Source: Paraburkholderia madseniana (GTDB lineage Bacteria; Pseudomonadota; Gammaproteobacteria; Burkholderiales; Burkholderiaceae). From it: DNA of 64,000 nucleotides. The DNA lies in NCBI RefSeq assembly GCF_009690905.1, contig NZ_VOSW01000053.1, forward strand, positions 1 to 64,000, given 5' to 3'. Both the position numbers and the translations under genes were made by a program. Each line of letters starts with the position of its first letter. The first letter of the stretch is position 1. Positions 46,407-54,691 of this stretch are shown in pieces. The notes below the pieces were generated by a model that searched no databases, had not been told where the DNA came from, and saw only the letters and a list, made by a program, of their open reading frames with translations.

Positions 46407-47012
46407 TTAGCGAAGTGCAGCCGCCACCGCCTCGTCAATCTGCGGCGCAAAGCGTGCTTCAACATTGGGTACCGCGTAGCCAATTGACAGTTCCAGATAC
46501 GCGTCGCCAAGCACCAACTGAACGAATGTCGCTGCCCGCAATGCAGCAGTCGATTCGTCAAACCGCCTTCGCAGAATTTTTGCGGCGAAGGCACGCACGA
46601 CCTTTGCACCATTTTCGTAAAACACCTGGCCGAGTTCCGGAAGACGCTCGGCCTCAGCAACGATGGCGCGGTAAAGCCGCAGATTATCCAGCGTGATAAG
46701 GCTTCGTGCCAGCAACCATCCCAACGCGCGCAACTCGACTTCGGGTGCGCCATCGGTTTGCTCGCCCTGAGCGCTGGCAAGCAGCGCGCCCACCTGAGCG
46801 CACATCTCGCTCACCACACCAACGAAGAGCGCCTCCTTCGACTTGAAGTGGCGGTAGACCGTCTGTTTGCCGACCCCAGCGGCTGCGGCGACATCGTCCA
46901 TCGTTGCCAAACCGAAACCCTCGCGCAAGAAAACGGTTTTCGCGCCGTTGAGGATCGCAGACCGCTTGCGGCATTGCAGCGGGCTCAGGCCGGGGAGAGA
47001 AGAAGTGTCCAT
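46407..47012 (-). CDS. TetR/AcrR-family transcriptional regulator
   Basis: 201 residues. HTH DDVAAAAGVGKQTVYRHFKS, KEALFVGVVSEM, preceded by the usual KRSAILNGAKTVFLREGFGL. A C-terminal TetR domain follows. It is divergent from the epimerase gene, with three GTCTCGTT-type half-sites between them. No Shine-Dalgarno is visible at the ATG. Confidence 0.9.
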   Translation of the reverse strand: MDTSSLPGLSPLQCRKRSAILNGAKTVFLREGFGLATMDDVAAAAGVGKQTVYRHFKSKEALFVGVVSEMCAQVGALLASAQGEQTDGAPEVELRALGWLLARSLITLDNLRLYRAIVAEAERLPELGQVFYENGAKVVRAFAAKILRRRFDESTAALRAATFVQLVLGDAYLELSIGYAVPNVEARFAPQIDEAVAAALR

Positions 47013-47040
47013 GCGAGATAAATAACAGATCGTTGAGTAG

Positions 47041-47099
47041 TTGACAAGACTGGGCAGTCTCGTTTAGATTCGTCAAAACGAGACCGACTAGTCTCGTTG
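47041..47099 (+). promoter_or_regulatory. Epimerase promoter overlapped by TetR-type operator half-sites
   Basis: TTGACA (47041-47046) and TTAGAT (47064-47069) are 17 bases apart. AGACTGGGCAGTCT (47047-47060) is a palindrome in the spacer. AGTCTCGTTT (47056-47065), AAAACGAGAC (47075-47084) and AGTCTCGTTG (47090-47099) are three related half-sites; CGAGAC-CGACTA-GTCTCG (47079-47096) forms a dyad. The layout fits repression by the divergent TetR. Confidence 0.65.
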
Positions 47100-47139
47100 T
47101 ATGACTTTTCAACTTCGCAGCCAATCATTGGAGAACGCT

Positions 47140-48063
47140 TTGAAACTGTTCATTACAGGTGGTACTGGCTTCATCGGGCAAGCGGTCGCGCGCAAGGCAA
47201 TCACCCTCGGTCATCAGGTGACGGCGCTGGTGCGCGAGGACAGCTCGGCGGCCGCCAGCGCGCTGGCACGTCTCGGTGTAACACTGCATTCCGGCGACCT
47301 GCGCGAGCCACAGTCTTTCGCTGCGACTGCCGGTGCCGCTGACGGCGTGGTGCACGCCGCGTCGACCAACGATGCTTCCGCCGGTGCGGTTGATGAGGCC
47401 GCGGCTGTAGCGATGCTTTCGCATTTGCATCCGGGCGCGGCGTTTGTCTATACGTCGGGCACCTGGGTCTACGGCAACACGGAGGGGGAGCCCGCGACTG
47501 AAGCATCGGCGCTGAACCCGACACCACTCATCGCCTGGCGGCCCGCGGTGGAGCAACAGGTGCTTGCGCTAGCAGCACGCCGCTCGATTGCTGCGGTGAT
47601 CCTCAGGCCGGCGATGGTGCACGGCTACGGCGGCGGCGTCTTCGGCATGCTTGCCGGCATGGTCCGTCAGACCGGCAGTGTGAGGATCGTTGGCGATGGT
47701 CGCAACCACTGGCCTGCCGTTCACGTCGATGATCTCGCCACGGCCTACCTGAGCGCGGTGGAGCGGGCGGCAAGTGGGGACGGTCGAGTCGCGGGACAGA
47801 TCTTCAACGTGGTCGCGGAAGATGCCGTTGCCGTTGCCGAAATGGGCGAAGCGATTCGGGCCTCGGTCGGCGCCGATCGCGTCGAACCCTGGCCGCTCGA
47901 CGATGCTCGCAAATCGCTTGGACCGTTCGCGGACGCACTGGCGCTCGATCAGACAGTAAGCGGCCACCATGCCCGGCAAGTTCTTGCGTGGCAGCCCCAT
48001 GGCCCCGGCCTGATTGCGGACCTCTCTGTACAAAAGCACTTTCAGCAAATCAACGGAGCATGA
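47140..48063 (+). CDS. NAD-dependent epimerase/dehydratase-family protein (extended SDR)
   Basis: 307 residues. A TTG at 47140 has GGAG seven bases upstream and gives the canonical N-terminus (M)KLFITGGTGFIGQAVARKA; an ATG at 47101 would add 13 unrelated residues. The family Tyr-x3-Lys is not obvious; the active region reads FVYTSGTWVYGNTEGEPATE. Downstream: WRPAVEQQVLALAARRSIAA and VHVDDLATAYLSAVE. Substrate unknown. Followed closely by the DoxX-like gene, with which it probably forms an operon controlled by the divergent TetR. Confidence 0.88.
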   Translation: MKLFITGGTGFIGQAVARKAITLGHQVTALVREDSSAAASALARLGVTLHSGDLREPQSFAATAGAADGVVHAASTNDASAGAVDEAAAVAMLSHLHPGAAFVYTSGTWVYGNTEGEPATEASALNPTPLIAWRPAVEQQVLALAARRSIAAVILRPAMVHGYGGGVFGMLAGMVRQTGSVRIVGDGRNHWPAVHVDDLATAYLSAVERAASGDGRVAGQIFNVVAEDAVAVAEMGEAIRASVGADRVEPWPLDDARKSLGPFADALALDQTVSGHHARQVLAWQPHGPGLIADLSVQKHFQQINGA

Positions 48064-48070
48064 CCATGGC

Positions 48071-48409
48071 GTGGAATATGCATCTTACGAGTCGATTCTC
48101 GCGATGATCGTAGCGGTTCTGTTCGCGGTTGCTGGGGTGGTCAATCTCACAGGACGCGGCGCGGTGAAGCGCGACTTCGCACGCTGGGGTTACCCGGCAT
48201 GGTTTCATTTGCTCTGTGGCGCTCTTGAGCTGTTGTGTGCGGCACTTCTTTTTGGACAACAAACCAGAGTCCTGGGCTTAACGCTGGCCGGTGCGATCCT
48301 GGTCGCCGTGCTCTTCACGTTGCTACGAAACCGGGAGTCGTTCGGGCATCTCGCCCCGGCGCTGATCTTCTCGGCTCTCGTTGTGGCTACTGTGGTGCTC
48401 CGCGGTTGA
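48071..48409 (+). CDS. DoxX-like small membrane protein
   Basis: 112 residues from a GTG at 48071; an ATG at 48104 is an alternative. Four hydrophobic segments (LAMIVAVLFAVAGVVNL, WFHLLCGALELLCAALLFG, VLGLTLAGAILVAVLFTLL, LAPALIFSALVVATVVL) and the DoxX-like loop RGAVKRDFARWGYPAWF. It starts seven bases after the epimerase stop. DoxX-like proteins are linked to redox and thiol stress, with no fixed reaction. Confidence 0.8.
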   Translation: MEYASYESILAMIVAVLFAVAGVVNLTGRGAVKRDFARWGYPAWFHLLCGALELLCAALLFGQQTRVLGLTLAGAILVAVLFTLLRNRESFGHLAPALIFSALVVATVVLRG

Positions 48410-48458
48410 GGCTTGCTCGCCACCAGACGGGTGAGCCCGGGACGCCACCAGGCGGCGC

Positions 48459-48815
48459 TCAGGTGTTGATCCAGACGCGCGCCTGCTCCAGCTCGTTGAG
48501 GTGGAACGCCTTGACTTCGGCCTTCGTAAAGAACCGCGCCAGATGCATCGAGGCACGGATCCAGGCCGCATCGGCCACCACGGCGGCGCGCGTGACCTTG
48601 CGGGCCACGGAAACGCCGAGCGTTATATCGGTCCACAGCGCCTTCGGCTCGATGCCGGTGAAATTCTCGATGCGTTCGAGCACGCGGGTCTTGCCGTTCA
48701 GTTCGAGATCACCACGCATGCGCTCAATGGCTTCGCGCAGATCGTGGTCGGTGATTTTGCCTTCGACGGAAATTTCGATGACAGGGGAATCGGGCTCGGT
48801 GTGATACAGGATCAT
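48459..48815 (-). CDS. SpoIIAA-like (STAS-type) protein
   Basis: 118 residues. MILYHTEPDSPVIEISVEGK, ITDHDLREAIERM, VLERIENFTGIEPKALWTDI, and a C-terminal AVVADAAWIRASMHLARFFT followed by AFHLNELEQARVWI, which follows the SpoIIAA-like pattern (PF11964 kind). These small proteins bind lipids or partner proteins. Alone in its orientation and convergent with the DoxX-like gene. Confidence 0.85.
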   Translation of the reverse strand: MILYHTEPDSPVIEISVEGKITDHDLREAIERMRGDLELNGKTRVLERIENFTGIEPKALWTDITLGVSVARKVTRAAVVADAAWIRASMHLARFFTKAEVKAFHLNELEQARVWINT

Positions 48816-49135
48816 GGCAAGACCGCCTGACTAGGGAGACGTTACACGCTCAGGCGCGGCGCGGATGAGCCTAGCGTTCGATAATTTCTTCACGATACCC
48901 TCTTTCACACGGCTCGGTTAGCTAGGTTTAACGCCGTTTAGAGTACGCTGACGGCCCCGCCCCGTTACCATCTTCCCGCCCGTGCGACACGTGTCGCTGC
49001 ATGGCCAGCCGTTCGGTTTATCGCTCGCCCATTCCTGCTCGTCAGGTCCGCCATTGCTGTTATTCGTCTGATGAAATCCGTGATCAGTGGTTTACCATGG
49101 TTGGCTCACGTCGTTTGCAGGAGCCGTCAGTAAGT
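48816..49135. other. Intergenic region, no recognised content
   Basis: About 320 bases between the SpoIIAA-like and Pro/Ala-rich membrane proteins. No gene, RNA or repeat recognised. Confidence 0.4.
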
Positions 49136-49840
49136 ATGATGAATACCCGAAAGATTTTGATGATTATTGGAGGGCTCCTGCTCGTAGCAGCAGGGACCAC
49201 GTACTTGATGCTCCTTCAGGCGGACCGCCGCTCAATGGCAGAAGTCACGGCCGCCATGCATGAGTCCGCACACCCTCCCGTCGTCGATTCGCGCGCCGGC
49301 GATCAGGTGACGGAAGGCAGCATCGACCAATCGAAGCCGTCCGGCGCGATCACGAAAAGCACTGCCATCGCGCAGGAGCCGGTGGTTCCCGCGCCTGCTT
49401 CTGCTCCTGCTCTGGCAGTAGCACCTGCGCCCATGACGGCCGCGCCCGCATCCAGTCCGGCCGCCGCACAAGTCACCGGGCAACCGAAGCCGGAGGCACA
49501 ACCGAAGCAGGCGCCGTCGACGGCCGTCGCGTCGGTGAACGTGCAGGACTCGGGTGCGCCGAAGGTGGTTCCGGCGCACCGCGCCCAGCGTGGACGAGAC
49601 GGTTTGGACCATCGCGCGATAACGACTCAAGGCGCGACACCGGAAACGGACGAACTGGTCAGGGAATCGGCGAAGCTCGATCCATCGTTGCCTCCGCCGG
49701 ATATGTCAGCTGCTCGCGTCACCACGGACCAACGTAGCTCCAAGCCAGGCACCGGCTCGAATCCGGTCGCGGCCGCGATGACGGATCAGCTCGTCAAGGA
49801 ATCGGCGAAGCTCGATCCTTCGCTGCCGCCGCCTAAGTAA
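49136..49840 (+). CDS. Membrane-anchored Pro/Ala-rich protein with a duplicated C-terminal motif
   Basis: 234 residues. One N-terminal membrane segment (KILMIIGGLLLVAAGTTYLM). The rest is a low-complexity Pro/Ala region (VPAPASAPALAVAPAPMTAA). Near the end the motif DELVRESAKLDPSLPPP is repeated as DQLVKESAKLDPSLPPPK about 44 residues later at the C-terminus. The repeat suggests a short docking motif. It has GGAG upstream at a wide spacing. The family is not recognised. Confidence 0.6.
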   Translation: MMNTRKILMIIGGLLLVAAGTTYLMLLQADRRSMAEVTAAMHESAHPPVVDSRAGDQVTEGSIDQSKPSGAITKSTAIAQEPVVPAPASAPALAVAPAPMTAAPASSPAAAQVTGQPKPEAQPKQAPSTAVASVNVQDSGAPKVVPAHRAQRGRDGLDHRAITTQGATPETDELVRESAKLDPSLPPPDMSAARVTTDQRSSKPGTGSNPVAAAMTDQLVKESAKLDPSLPPPK

Positions 49841-49889
49841 TCGACTTCTCCGGGAGCACGTGCGGCTGCATGAACTCTCCCGACACTAG

Positions 49890-50108
49890 TCACCTTGCCC
49901 CGCTGGCGATTGCGGCGGCAAGACAGTCTCGCTGCGACTGAAGACGTGACCAGGCGGTCATAAGCGCGTCGAGGGACGCTAGCTCCTTGTCACGAGATCC
50001 CAAACGCTGAAGCAGCGAAATGTACTCCCTTCGCACTGCAATCACGCCTTCAAGCGTCACCAGGGCTTGCTCAACTTCACGGAGTTGCCGTCGCAGCTTA
50101 TCGGTCAT
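49890..50108 (-). CDS. Small coiled-coil protein, unknown
   Basis: 72 residues: MTDKLRRQLREVEQALVTLE, then VRREYISLLQRLGSRDKELA and a final AAAIASGAR. The heptad pattern suggests a helical hairpin. GGAGGG lies just before the ATG. No family recognised; the ribosome-binding site and charge pattern support a real gene. Confidence 0.55.
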   Translation of the reverse strand: MTDKLRRQLREVEQALVTLEGVIAVRREYISLLQRLGSRDKELASLDALMTAWSRLQSQRDCLAAAIASGAR

Positions 50109-50427
50109 TTCAACCCTCCCGACGGACGAGCGCCTCCTGTTCGTACTGGACACGCTCCACCGGCTCCAATGCGCGTGGCTCTCGTTGCTAATGCCGAAGG
50201 CTGCGGACAATCCGGCGAGCTTCCCTGATTCCCAATAGCACTCTCTTAAGGGCGTAGTGGATTGACGCGGACTCGCTTGGCGCAACGTGATCGTACGGGC
50301 GCGGTTTCGCTTGAGGCGTTCTCTCGCGTCCATAGTGGACTCCCCAAGACACTGTATAAACGTACAGTATCGCGGATTGCACGTAAAGACCTAGACTTAT
50401 CATTCCGACACAAACTCGGAGCGTGCC
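50109..50427. other. Intergenic region, no recognised content
   Basis: About 320 bases; presumably promoters for the leftward coiled-coil gene and the rightward small genes. Nothing else seen. Confidence 0.35.
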
Positions 50428-50610
50428 ATGGTGAGCAAGACTATCCGCCGGACATTTTCCGGTCTGACTTCGACGTTTTCGCCAGCGCCGAAAGGCAAGC
50501 AAGGGGTTGCATATACCGTGAAATCGGCCCAGCAACGCGCCGACGAAGCCTGGAGACGCGCGACGCACGGAGTCCACAGTTCCCTAGTCAGTAAAGATCC
50601 GAAAGCGTGA
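50428..50610 (+). CDS. Small basic protein, unknown
   Basis: 60 residues: MVSKTIRRTFSGLTSTFSPA, PKGKQGVAYTVKSAQQRADE, AWRRATHGVHSSLVSKDPKA. A GGAG lies upstream with a spacing of about seven bases. It is basic and hydrophilic with no recognised family. Codon use looks coding, but the case is weak. Confidence 0.4.
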   Translation: MVSKTIRRTFSGLTSTFSPAPKGKQGVAYTVKSAQQRADEAWRRATHGVHSSLVSKDPKA

Positions 50611-50679
50611 TTTTCGGAAACCAGAAGCAAGACCGAGCCTGCCGTCCGAATTAGCTGTGATCGAAGCCGGAGACGAATT

Positions 50680-50847
50680 ATGACTGCGCCGCAAAAACTT
50701 TACGGTGTGACGCTGAAGCCCCAAGCCAAGGCTCCGCGCAAGCTGATCGAAGTCCCCGACCCCGAGGCGCGCCCCGACCTTTTGGAAGCCGTTCGCCGAG
50801 CCGTGACGGAGAATCGGGAAGTTGGGGAGCGACGACCCCGAAAATAA
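50680..50847 (+). CDS. Small protein of 55 residues, unknown
   Basis: Reads MTAPQKLYGVTLKPQAKAPR, KLIEVPDPEARPDLLEAVRR, AVTENREVGERRPRK. GGAG lies seven bases before the ATG. Third-position GC bias is strong in this frame, which supports coding. No family recognised. It lies 69 bases after the 60-residue frame in the same direction. Confidence 0.5.
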   Translation: MTAPQKLYGVTLKPQAKAPRKLIEVPDPEARPDLLEAVRRAVTENREVGERRPRK

Positions 50848-51112
50848 TTCGATCTAGTCTTAGACGCGTCCCTCGACCGCAATCGGTCAACGGCTAAGTT
50901 GGGTCGAACCGAGCCGTCCGCGTCAGGCAGCGACCGGTCATCTGTGGTCCTTGGTCACTGCACCTGCACCGGCATTCTAACGTCGGCTATGCATTGCACT
51001 GCGGACACCAACTCGTCTACCGTGTTTGCAGTCTCGTTGGACTCCTGTGAAGAAGGAGGGGTCACAAGGGACAATCGCCCGCTCAATTGGGCATCACCTG
51101 ATAGGCGCGTAT

Positions 51113-51313
51113 TTAGTCCAGAGCCGCTCGCACGTCACGAAGAATCTCTTCCGAGAGTTCAGGGTCATCAACCGCGCGAGCCAGAATGATGGCTCCGACG
51201 ATGCTCGAAAGCGTATGAATCGCATCGCGACGAGCATTTTTCTTTTTTGCCTTTGCAAGTGGCTCGGCTAGACCTCTGAGCGTACCCTCCACATGCCGCG
51301 TGAAGTGAGCCAC
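51113..51313 (-). pseudogene. C-terminal remnant of a TetR-family regulator
   Basis: 66 residues including HTLSSIVGAIILARAVDDPE and LSEEILRDVRAAL. This resembles the C-terminus of the TetR gene at 17542 in this window (ATIVGAITLARAVDNDKLAK). The DNA-binding half is absent. A gene fragment. Confidence 0.65.
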
Positions 51314-51384
51314 ATCAGTTCATCGAACGGCATCGCCATCTCCTGACGTAGCACCTCTCAAACAAGCAAGGTTTCCTTGCTCGT

Positions 51385-52113
51385 TTATCTTTTGGTTAGC
51401 CCACGTGTGCGAGGACGCGTGTCGTGCAAACCTTGGGGCGGCCGGTCGCGCAGCAGCAGGGGCATCAAACGTCGGTTGGCTGTCTGGGCCGCCCACTCGC
51501 AATACGCGGCGCTGCCGAGCACCCAGCCCTTGAGCGTCGACTGCATCAGGTCATTGACCTCGCGTTCGTCAAGAGGCTGTACGCCCAAATCGCGGTAAGC
51601 CTGGTGGCGCTCGAACGGCGTATCGCCGAGCGCCCGGTAGAGTGGATGGTCCTTGATGAAGTTATCGACACGCAGCCCGATGTGGTGCGTGTAGCTAGAC
51701 CATTGATAGTTTCCCGGCTCGGCTACAAGGCGGTTGCGCACCGGCGCATGATCGATGACCTGGCTCGCGAGCAGGAAATATCGATCGGGCTCAATCACTG
51801 TTGCCCGGTACTCGCCACGCCACACCGCACCGCGGCGTCCATGGCGGCGGTTGAAGGTCTCGACATAGCGACGGCCGACCGCTTGCATCGCCACGGGCAC
51901 GCTCGACTCGTATGAAGGCGTGACGAGGAACTGTATCGCGTCAGGCATGAGCACCCATGCGTGGACTGCCAGATCGGCGACGCGCGCTGCGTCTGCCAGG
52001 CAGGCGAGGAAGTACAGGTAGTCTCCTTCGTCCAGGAATGCGGGCCCCGTGAGCCCCTGCAAGATAACGTGCTGCGGTTGTTCTGGGACGTAGTGCCGTG
52101 CAAGCCGTGCCAT
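51385..52113 (-). CDS. RAYT/Y1-transposase-like protein without HUH histidines
   Basis: 242 residues. It has the frame of REP-associated tyrosine transposases: N-terminal MARLARHYVPEQPQHVILQG, central VHAWVLMPDAIQFLVTP, then VGRRYVETFNRRHGRRGAVW, DRYFLLASQVIDHAPVRNRL and NYQWSSYTHHIG. In active members the central segment is (M)PNHVHLL with two catalytic His; here it is PDAIQFL, so both are lost. The rest of the fold is intact and uninterrupted, which suggests a retained non-transposing role. Confidence 0.82.
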   Translation of the reverse strand: MARLARHYVPEQPQHVILQGLTGPAFLDEGDYLYFLACLADAARVADLAVHAWVLMPDAIQFLVTPSYESSVPVAMQAVGRRYVETFNRRHGRRGAVWRGEYRATVIEPDRYFLLASQVIDHAPVRNRLVAEPGNYQWSSYTHHIGLRVDNFIKDHPLYRALGDTPFERHQAYRDLGVQPLDEREVNDLMQSTLKGWVLGSAAYCEWAAQTANRRLMPLLLRDRPPQGLHDTRPRTRGLTKR

Positions 52114-52612
52114 GCTGAATTAACCAGAAATCCGATGTGAGAAAGCGATCCGACAGATCTCGAACGCGCGACAGTGCGTCACGTGTGTATAGGACGAAAT
52201 TCTATCGGTCATGTGCGTGCGTTTGCATCACGAACAGGCCTTTTTTCTGGCCTCTTTTCGCTGATTTGCCGATCGCTACAAACATCTGTTTTATGCCGCC
52301 GCTGAATAGCAGCGCCGCGCGATACCCCTCCAGATGCTTTGCCTGCGCGTCATCCGGCACCAATACATCAAGCAGCACGACGGAGCGGCGGTCGAAGCGC
52401 CATGGTCTCCATTCGCATCCCACCTGAACCGGTCAAAGCCCAGCGTAATGTGGTTTTCGAATTTTATCGGTAGGTATCCGAACGATAACGATCGTTTCCA
52501 ATCCCTTCGCGGTTGGCGTCACGGGCTACAACGGGCAGGGGGATACCCGGCCCGTTGTAGCATTAGATGCACATGGCGTTGCGCAAACAAATCGGACGGA
52601 TCGTGCCTTCGA
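52114..52612. other. Intergenic region with a strong hairpin
   Basis: About 500 bases. A perfect 12-bp stem (GCTACAACGGGC at 52525-52536 with GCCCGTTGTAGC at 52550-52561) follows the end of the leftward SnoaL-like gene, probably its terminator. A leftward 73-codon frame at 52202-52423 is open but unlike any family I know. Confidence 0.45.
52525..52561 (-). terminator. Hairpin downstream of the SnoaL-like gene
   Basis: 12-bp perfect stem with a 13-base loop that itself pairs GGG with CCC, about 50 bases after the stop. No T-run on the minus strand. Confidence 0.5.
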
Positions 52613-53062
52613 TCACGCTGTTTTGATGAGTCCGAGTTGCTGCAGAGCGGTCACGCCGTCGTCCAGGCCGATTTCTTCAACGATCCTGCCGTCTTTTAGC
52701 TGGAGCACAGTCGTGCCAGTGAAGCGCATTTTCCGTCCGGTCGCAGCCGGCAACGATCCAATGAGGAAATCGCTGAATGCCGGACCGGTATGCGTGCCGC
52801 CACCTTCCCAACGACCGACTACATAGTCCCCCTCGGCGATGAGATCAGCGGCGCCCCAGAAGTTGAGATCCGGGAATGCTTCGCGGAAATCGGTCATGAA
52901 TGCCTTGATGTCCTCGCGGCCACGGCGCGGCTCGTGCAGCGAGTAGCGCAGAAGCATGTCAGGAGCGGCAAGCTCGTCGACGATTTCGAGGTTGCAGGTC
53001 TTGCCCCAGAAATCGGTGAACCAGCGGCCGACGATGGCCTTGTTGTCATCTTCCTTGGACAT
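52613..53062 (-). CDS. SnoaL-like (ester cyclase) protein
   Basis: 149 residues. Landmarks: VGRWFTDFWGKTCNLEIVDE, GREDIKAFMTDFREAFPDLN, EGDYVVGRWEGGGTHTGPAF and FTGTTVLQLKDGRIVEEI. Together they give the NTF2-like fold of SnoaL polyketide cyclase relatives. The substrate is unknown. It stands alone. AGGAAT lies before the ATG. Confidence 0.85.
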   Translation of the reverse strand: MSKEDDNKAIVGRWFTDFWGKTCNLEIVDELAAPDMLLRYSLHEPRRGREDIKAFMTDFREAFPDLNFWGAADLIAEGDYVVGRWEGGGTHTGPAFSDFLIGSLPAATGRKMRFTGTTVLQLKDGRIVEEIGLDDGVTALQQLGLIKTA

Positions 53063-53491
53063 GGTGAATTCCTCATTGACTGTGGTTGAAAGAGAGATGC
53101 ACGATCGCGCCTCTCTGCCTGAACAATATTGGCGCGAGCAGTCAGCAGCCCCCCGTTTCTTGCTGCAATACTCGAAGAACGGCCATGCGGCTTGTGATGA
53201 CTATGGTCACTATTGCGTGCCGTTCGTAGGCAACCGCGCCGGCGGTCAAAGGCGACAAAACCGCATAACTGTGCGCGTTAAGCGTGGCTCTACGTTCATC
53301 GCAATTGAACAGCAAGAAACGGAGTGCCCGTACCGATCTGCTGCGCTAGCTTGAGCATTCGATCCCGCACTAGCCGAGGTCGGCGGACGACGCGCGGCGC
53401 GTCCGAACCACACTTATCTCGCAGGCGCCCGACATGCCAATTCTTTCATCGTCATCGCGCTCGCCTGCCTTTCATCGACTGGAGTTCGACC
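53063..53491. other. Intergenic region, no recognised content
   Basis: About 430 bases between the SnoaL-like gene (leftward) and a small rightward gene. No gene, repeat or RNA structure recognised. Confidence 0.35.
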
Positions 53492-53752
53492 ATGTTGCCA
53501 TTTCTCTCGCTTCACGCTCTTGCAGCACAACGCGGCGACGGACTGCGCCCTGAACTTCTCGCCTTGTTCGAACGCCATGCCAGATTGGAGACTGGTCTGG
53601 TTGCCATCATCGAACCTGTCGAAACAGAACTCCTCTCCCAAGCGGTAGACGTTGTTCCCAAAGTCCCTGTGGCGCCGTGCGGAGCCGATGAGTCTTCGGC
53701 GGAGGTCTCATGCCGCTACGAAAACGGACAGCGGGAGGCGAGTTCTGAGTGA
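53492..53752 (+). CDS. Small protein of 86 residues, unknown
   Basis: MLPFLSLHALAAQRGDGLRP, ELLALFERHARLETGLVAII, EPVETELLSQAVDVVPKVPV and a Cys-containing tail. GGAG lies eight bases before the ATG. No family recognised. The helical first half may be a small soluble domain. Confidence 0.45.
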   Translation: MLPFLSLHALAAQRGDGLRPELLALFERHARLETGLVAIIEPVETELLSQAVDVVPKVPVAPCGADESSAEVSCRYENGQREASSE

Positions 53753-54223
53753 CTCAAACGGGGCGAAAGTGCGCGTTCGTTGAAGCTGGGATCGGGTGTT
53801 CGTGCGGCGGGACGACGAACGTCCAGTCAGTGGCAGTTAGCGGAAGGACTAGCGCCGATGGGCGAATGGCGGCCTCGGTCAAACACACGCCACCCTCGTC
53901 CTATCTCCTCTTATCCATTCGGCCAAATCAAACATTTAGCCTACAAGGTTGAAGTCAACCTCGGTGGTCTCCCTTATAATTACCAAGTCGCTGGGAAACA
54001 CCCGGCGGCCGGGTTTAGCAGCCTGTAGTCGAAAACCGCACACCCGCCCAGGCGGGCGTGCGTCTGCCTCTGCACGTCTATATTTCTATGGGCGGGCCGT
54101 GGTGGGGAGCCGCAAGGCTCGCCGGTTTGTTTTCGACCCGGTCTGCTAACCTGCTACGTGCCCGCTCACCCCCTTCTCAAGCGAGTGTCGGGCGATCCAA
54201 GAAGTAACAGGGAGATCGTCACC
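53753..54223. other. Intergenic region holding a candidate structured RNA
   Basis: 470 bases. No protein gene seen. The part 53996-54151 has several mutually complementary segments described under the RNA feature. Confidence 0.5.
53996..54151 (+). ncRNA. Candidate structured RNA / leader upstream of the 155-residue gene
   Basis: An outer stem pairs GTCGAAAAC (54028-54036) with GTTTTCGAC (54129-54137) over nine bases, continued by GGTTTAGCAG (54012-54021) with CTGCTAACC (54143-54151). Inside it are a long GC hairpin (54037-54048 with 54051-54062) and a GAGCC-GCAA-GGCTC tetraloop hairpin (54107-54120), giving a multi-branched fold. An upstream hairpin CCCGG/CCGGG (54001-54013) shares bases with the outer stem, so two alternative folds are possible. 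I do not know the family; a relative of the phage C4 antisense RNAs is one possibility. Confidence 0.5.
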
Positions 54224-54691
54224 ATGAGCAAGTCCAACAAAAATCAACCCGCTTCACGTCCGCCTGTCGACGCAATCCAGTACGAAAAGCTTGCGCTGTC
54301 CGCCTTCGATTTATGCGACCGGCACCTGGCTCAACTGGATACCTTGATCACACTTGCGTCCTCGATATGTAGGAATCCTTCTATCACGCTTGAGGAAAGA
54401 CGGCGTCGTCAAACGCTTCTTGAATTGCTGGTGGACACGGCGGAGCAATATCAGCAGGAACTCGAATGCGACCGCGAGTTGTACAAGGTGATTGCGCTCG
54501 ATGCGAAGGGCGTTCCGCAAAGCCGCATCACGGCACGCCACGCAGCGAACCTGCTTGCGGAAGAGGTGGCACAACGAGCAGGCGAACCGACAGCCACCGC
54601 AAACGCTTCACAACGCCAAAACCCGGTAGAGAAAACTGCCGCAGCGTTAAGAACCGACACGGTTCAGCAACCGGTCGTCGCGCAACACTAG
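54224..54691 (+). CDS. Cytoplasmic helical protein of 155 residues (possibly DUF3077-like)
   Basis: 155 residues from MSKSNKNQPASRPP; GGGAG lies about eight bases before the ATG. It has a helical core (YEKLALSAFDLCDRHLAQLD, TLITLASSICRNPS, LEERRRRQTLLELLVDTAEQ, YQQELECDRELYKVIALDAK) and a low-complexity tail. It resembles the small helical DUF3077 type, but I am not sure of that. The structured region upstream may control it. Confidence 0.6.
   Translation: MSKSNKNQPASRPPVDAIQYEKLALSAFDLCDRHLAQLDTLITLASSICRNPSITLEERRRRQTLLELLVDTAEQYQQELECDRELYKVIALDAKGVPQSRITARHAANLLAEEVAQRAGEPTATANASQRQNPVEKTAAALRTDTVQQPVVAQH

Noticed and set aside
52202..52423. Leftward 73-codon frame between the RAYT-like and SnoaL-like genes
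   Set aside because: It has no clear Shine-Dalgarno, no recognised motif and unremarkable composition. I could not support it as a gene.
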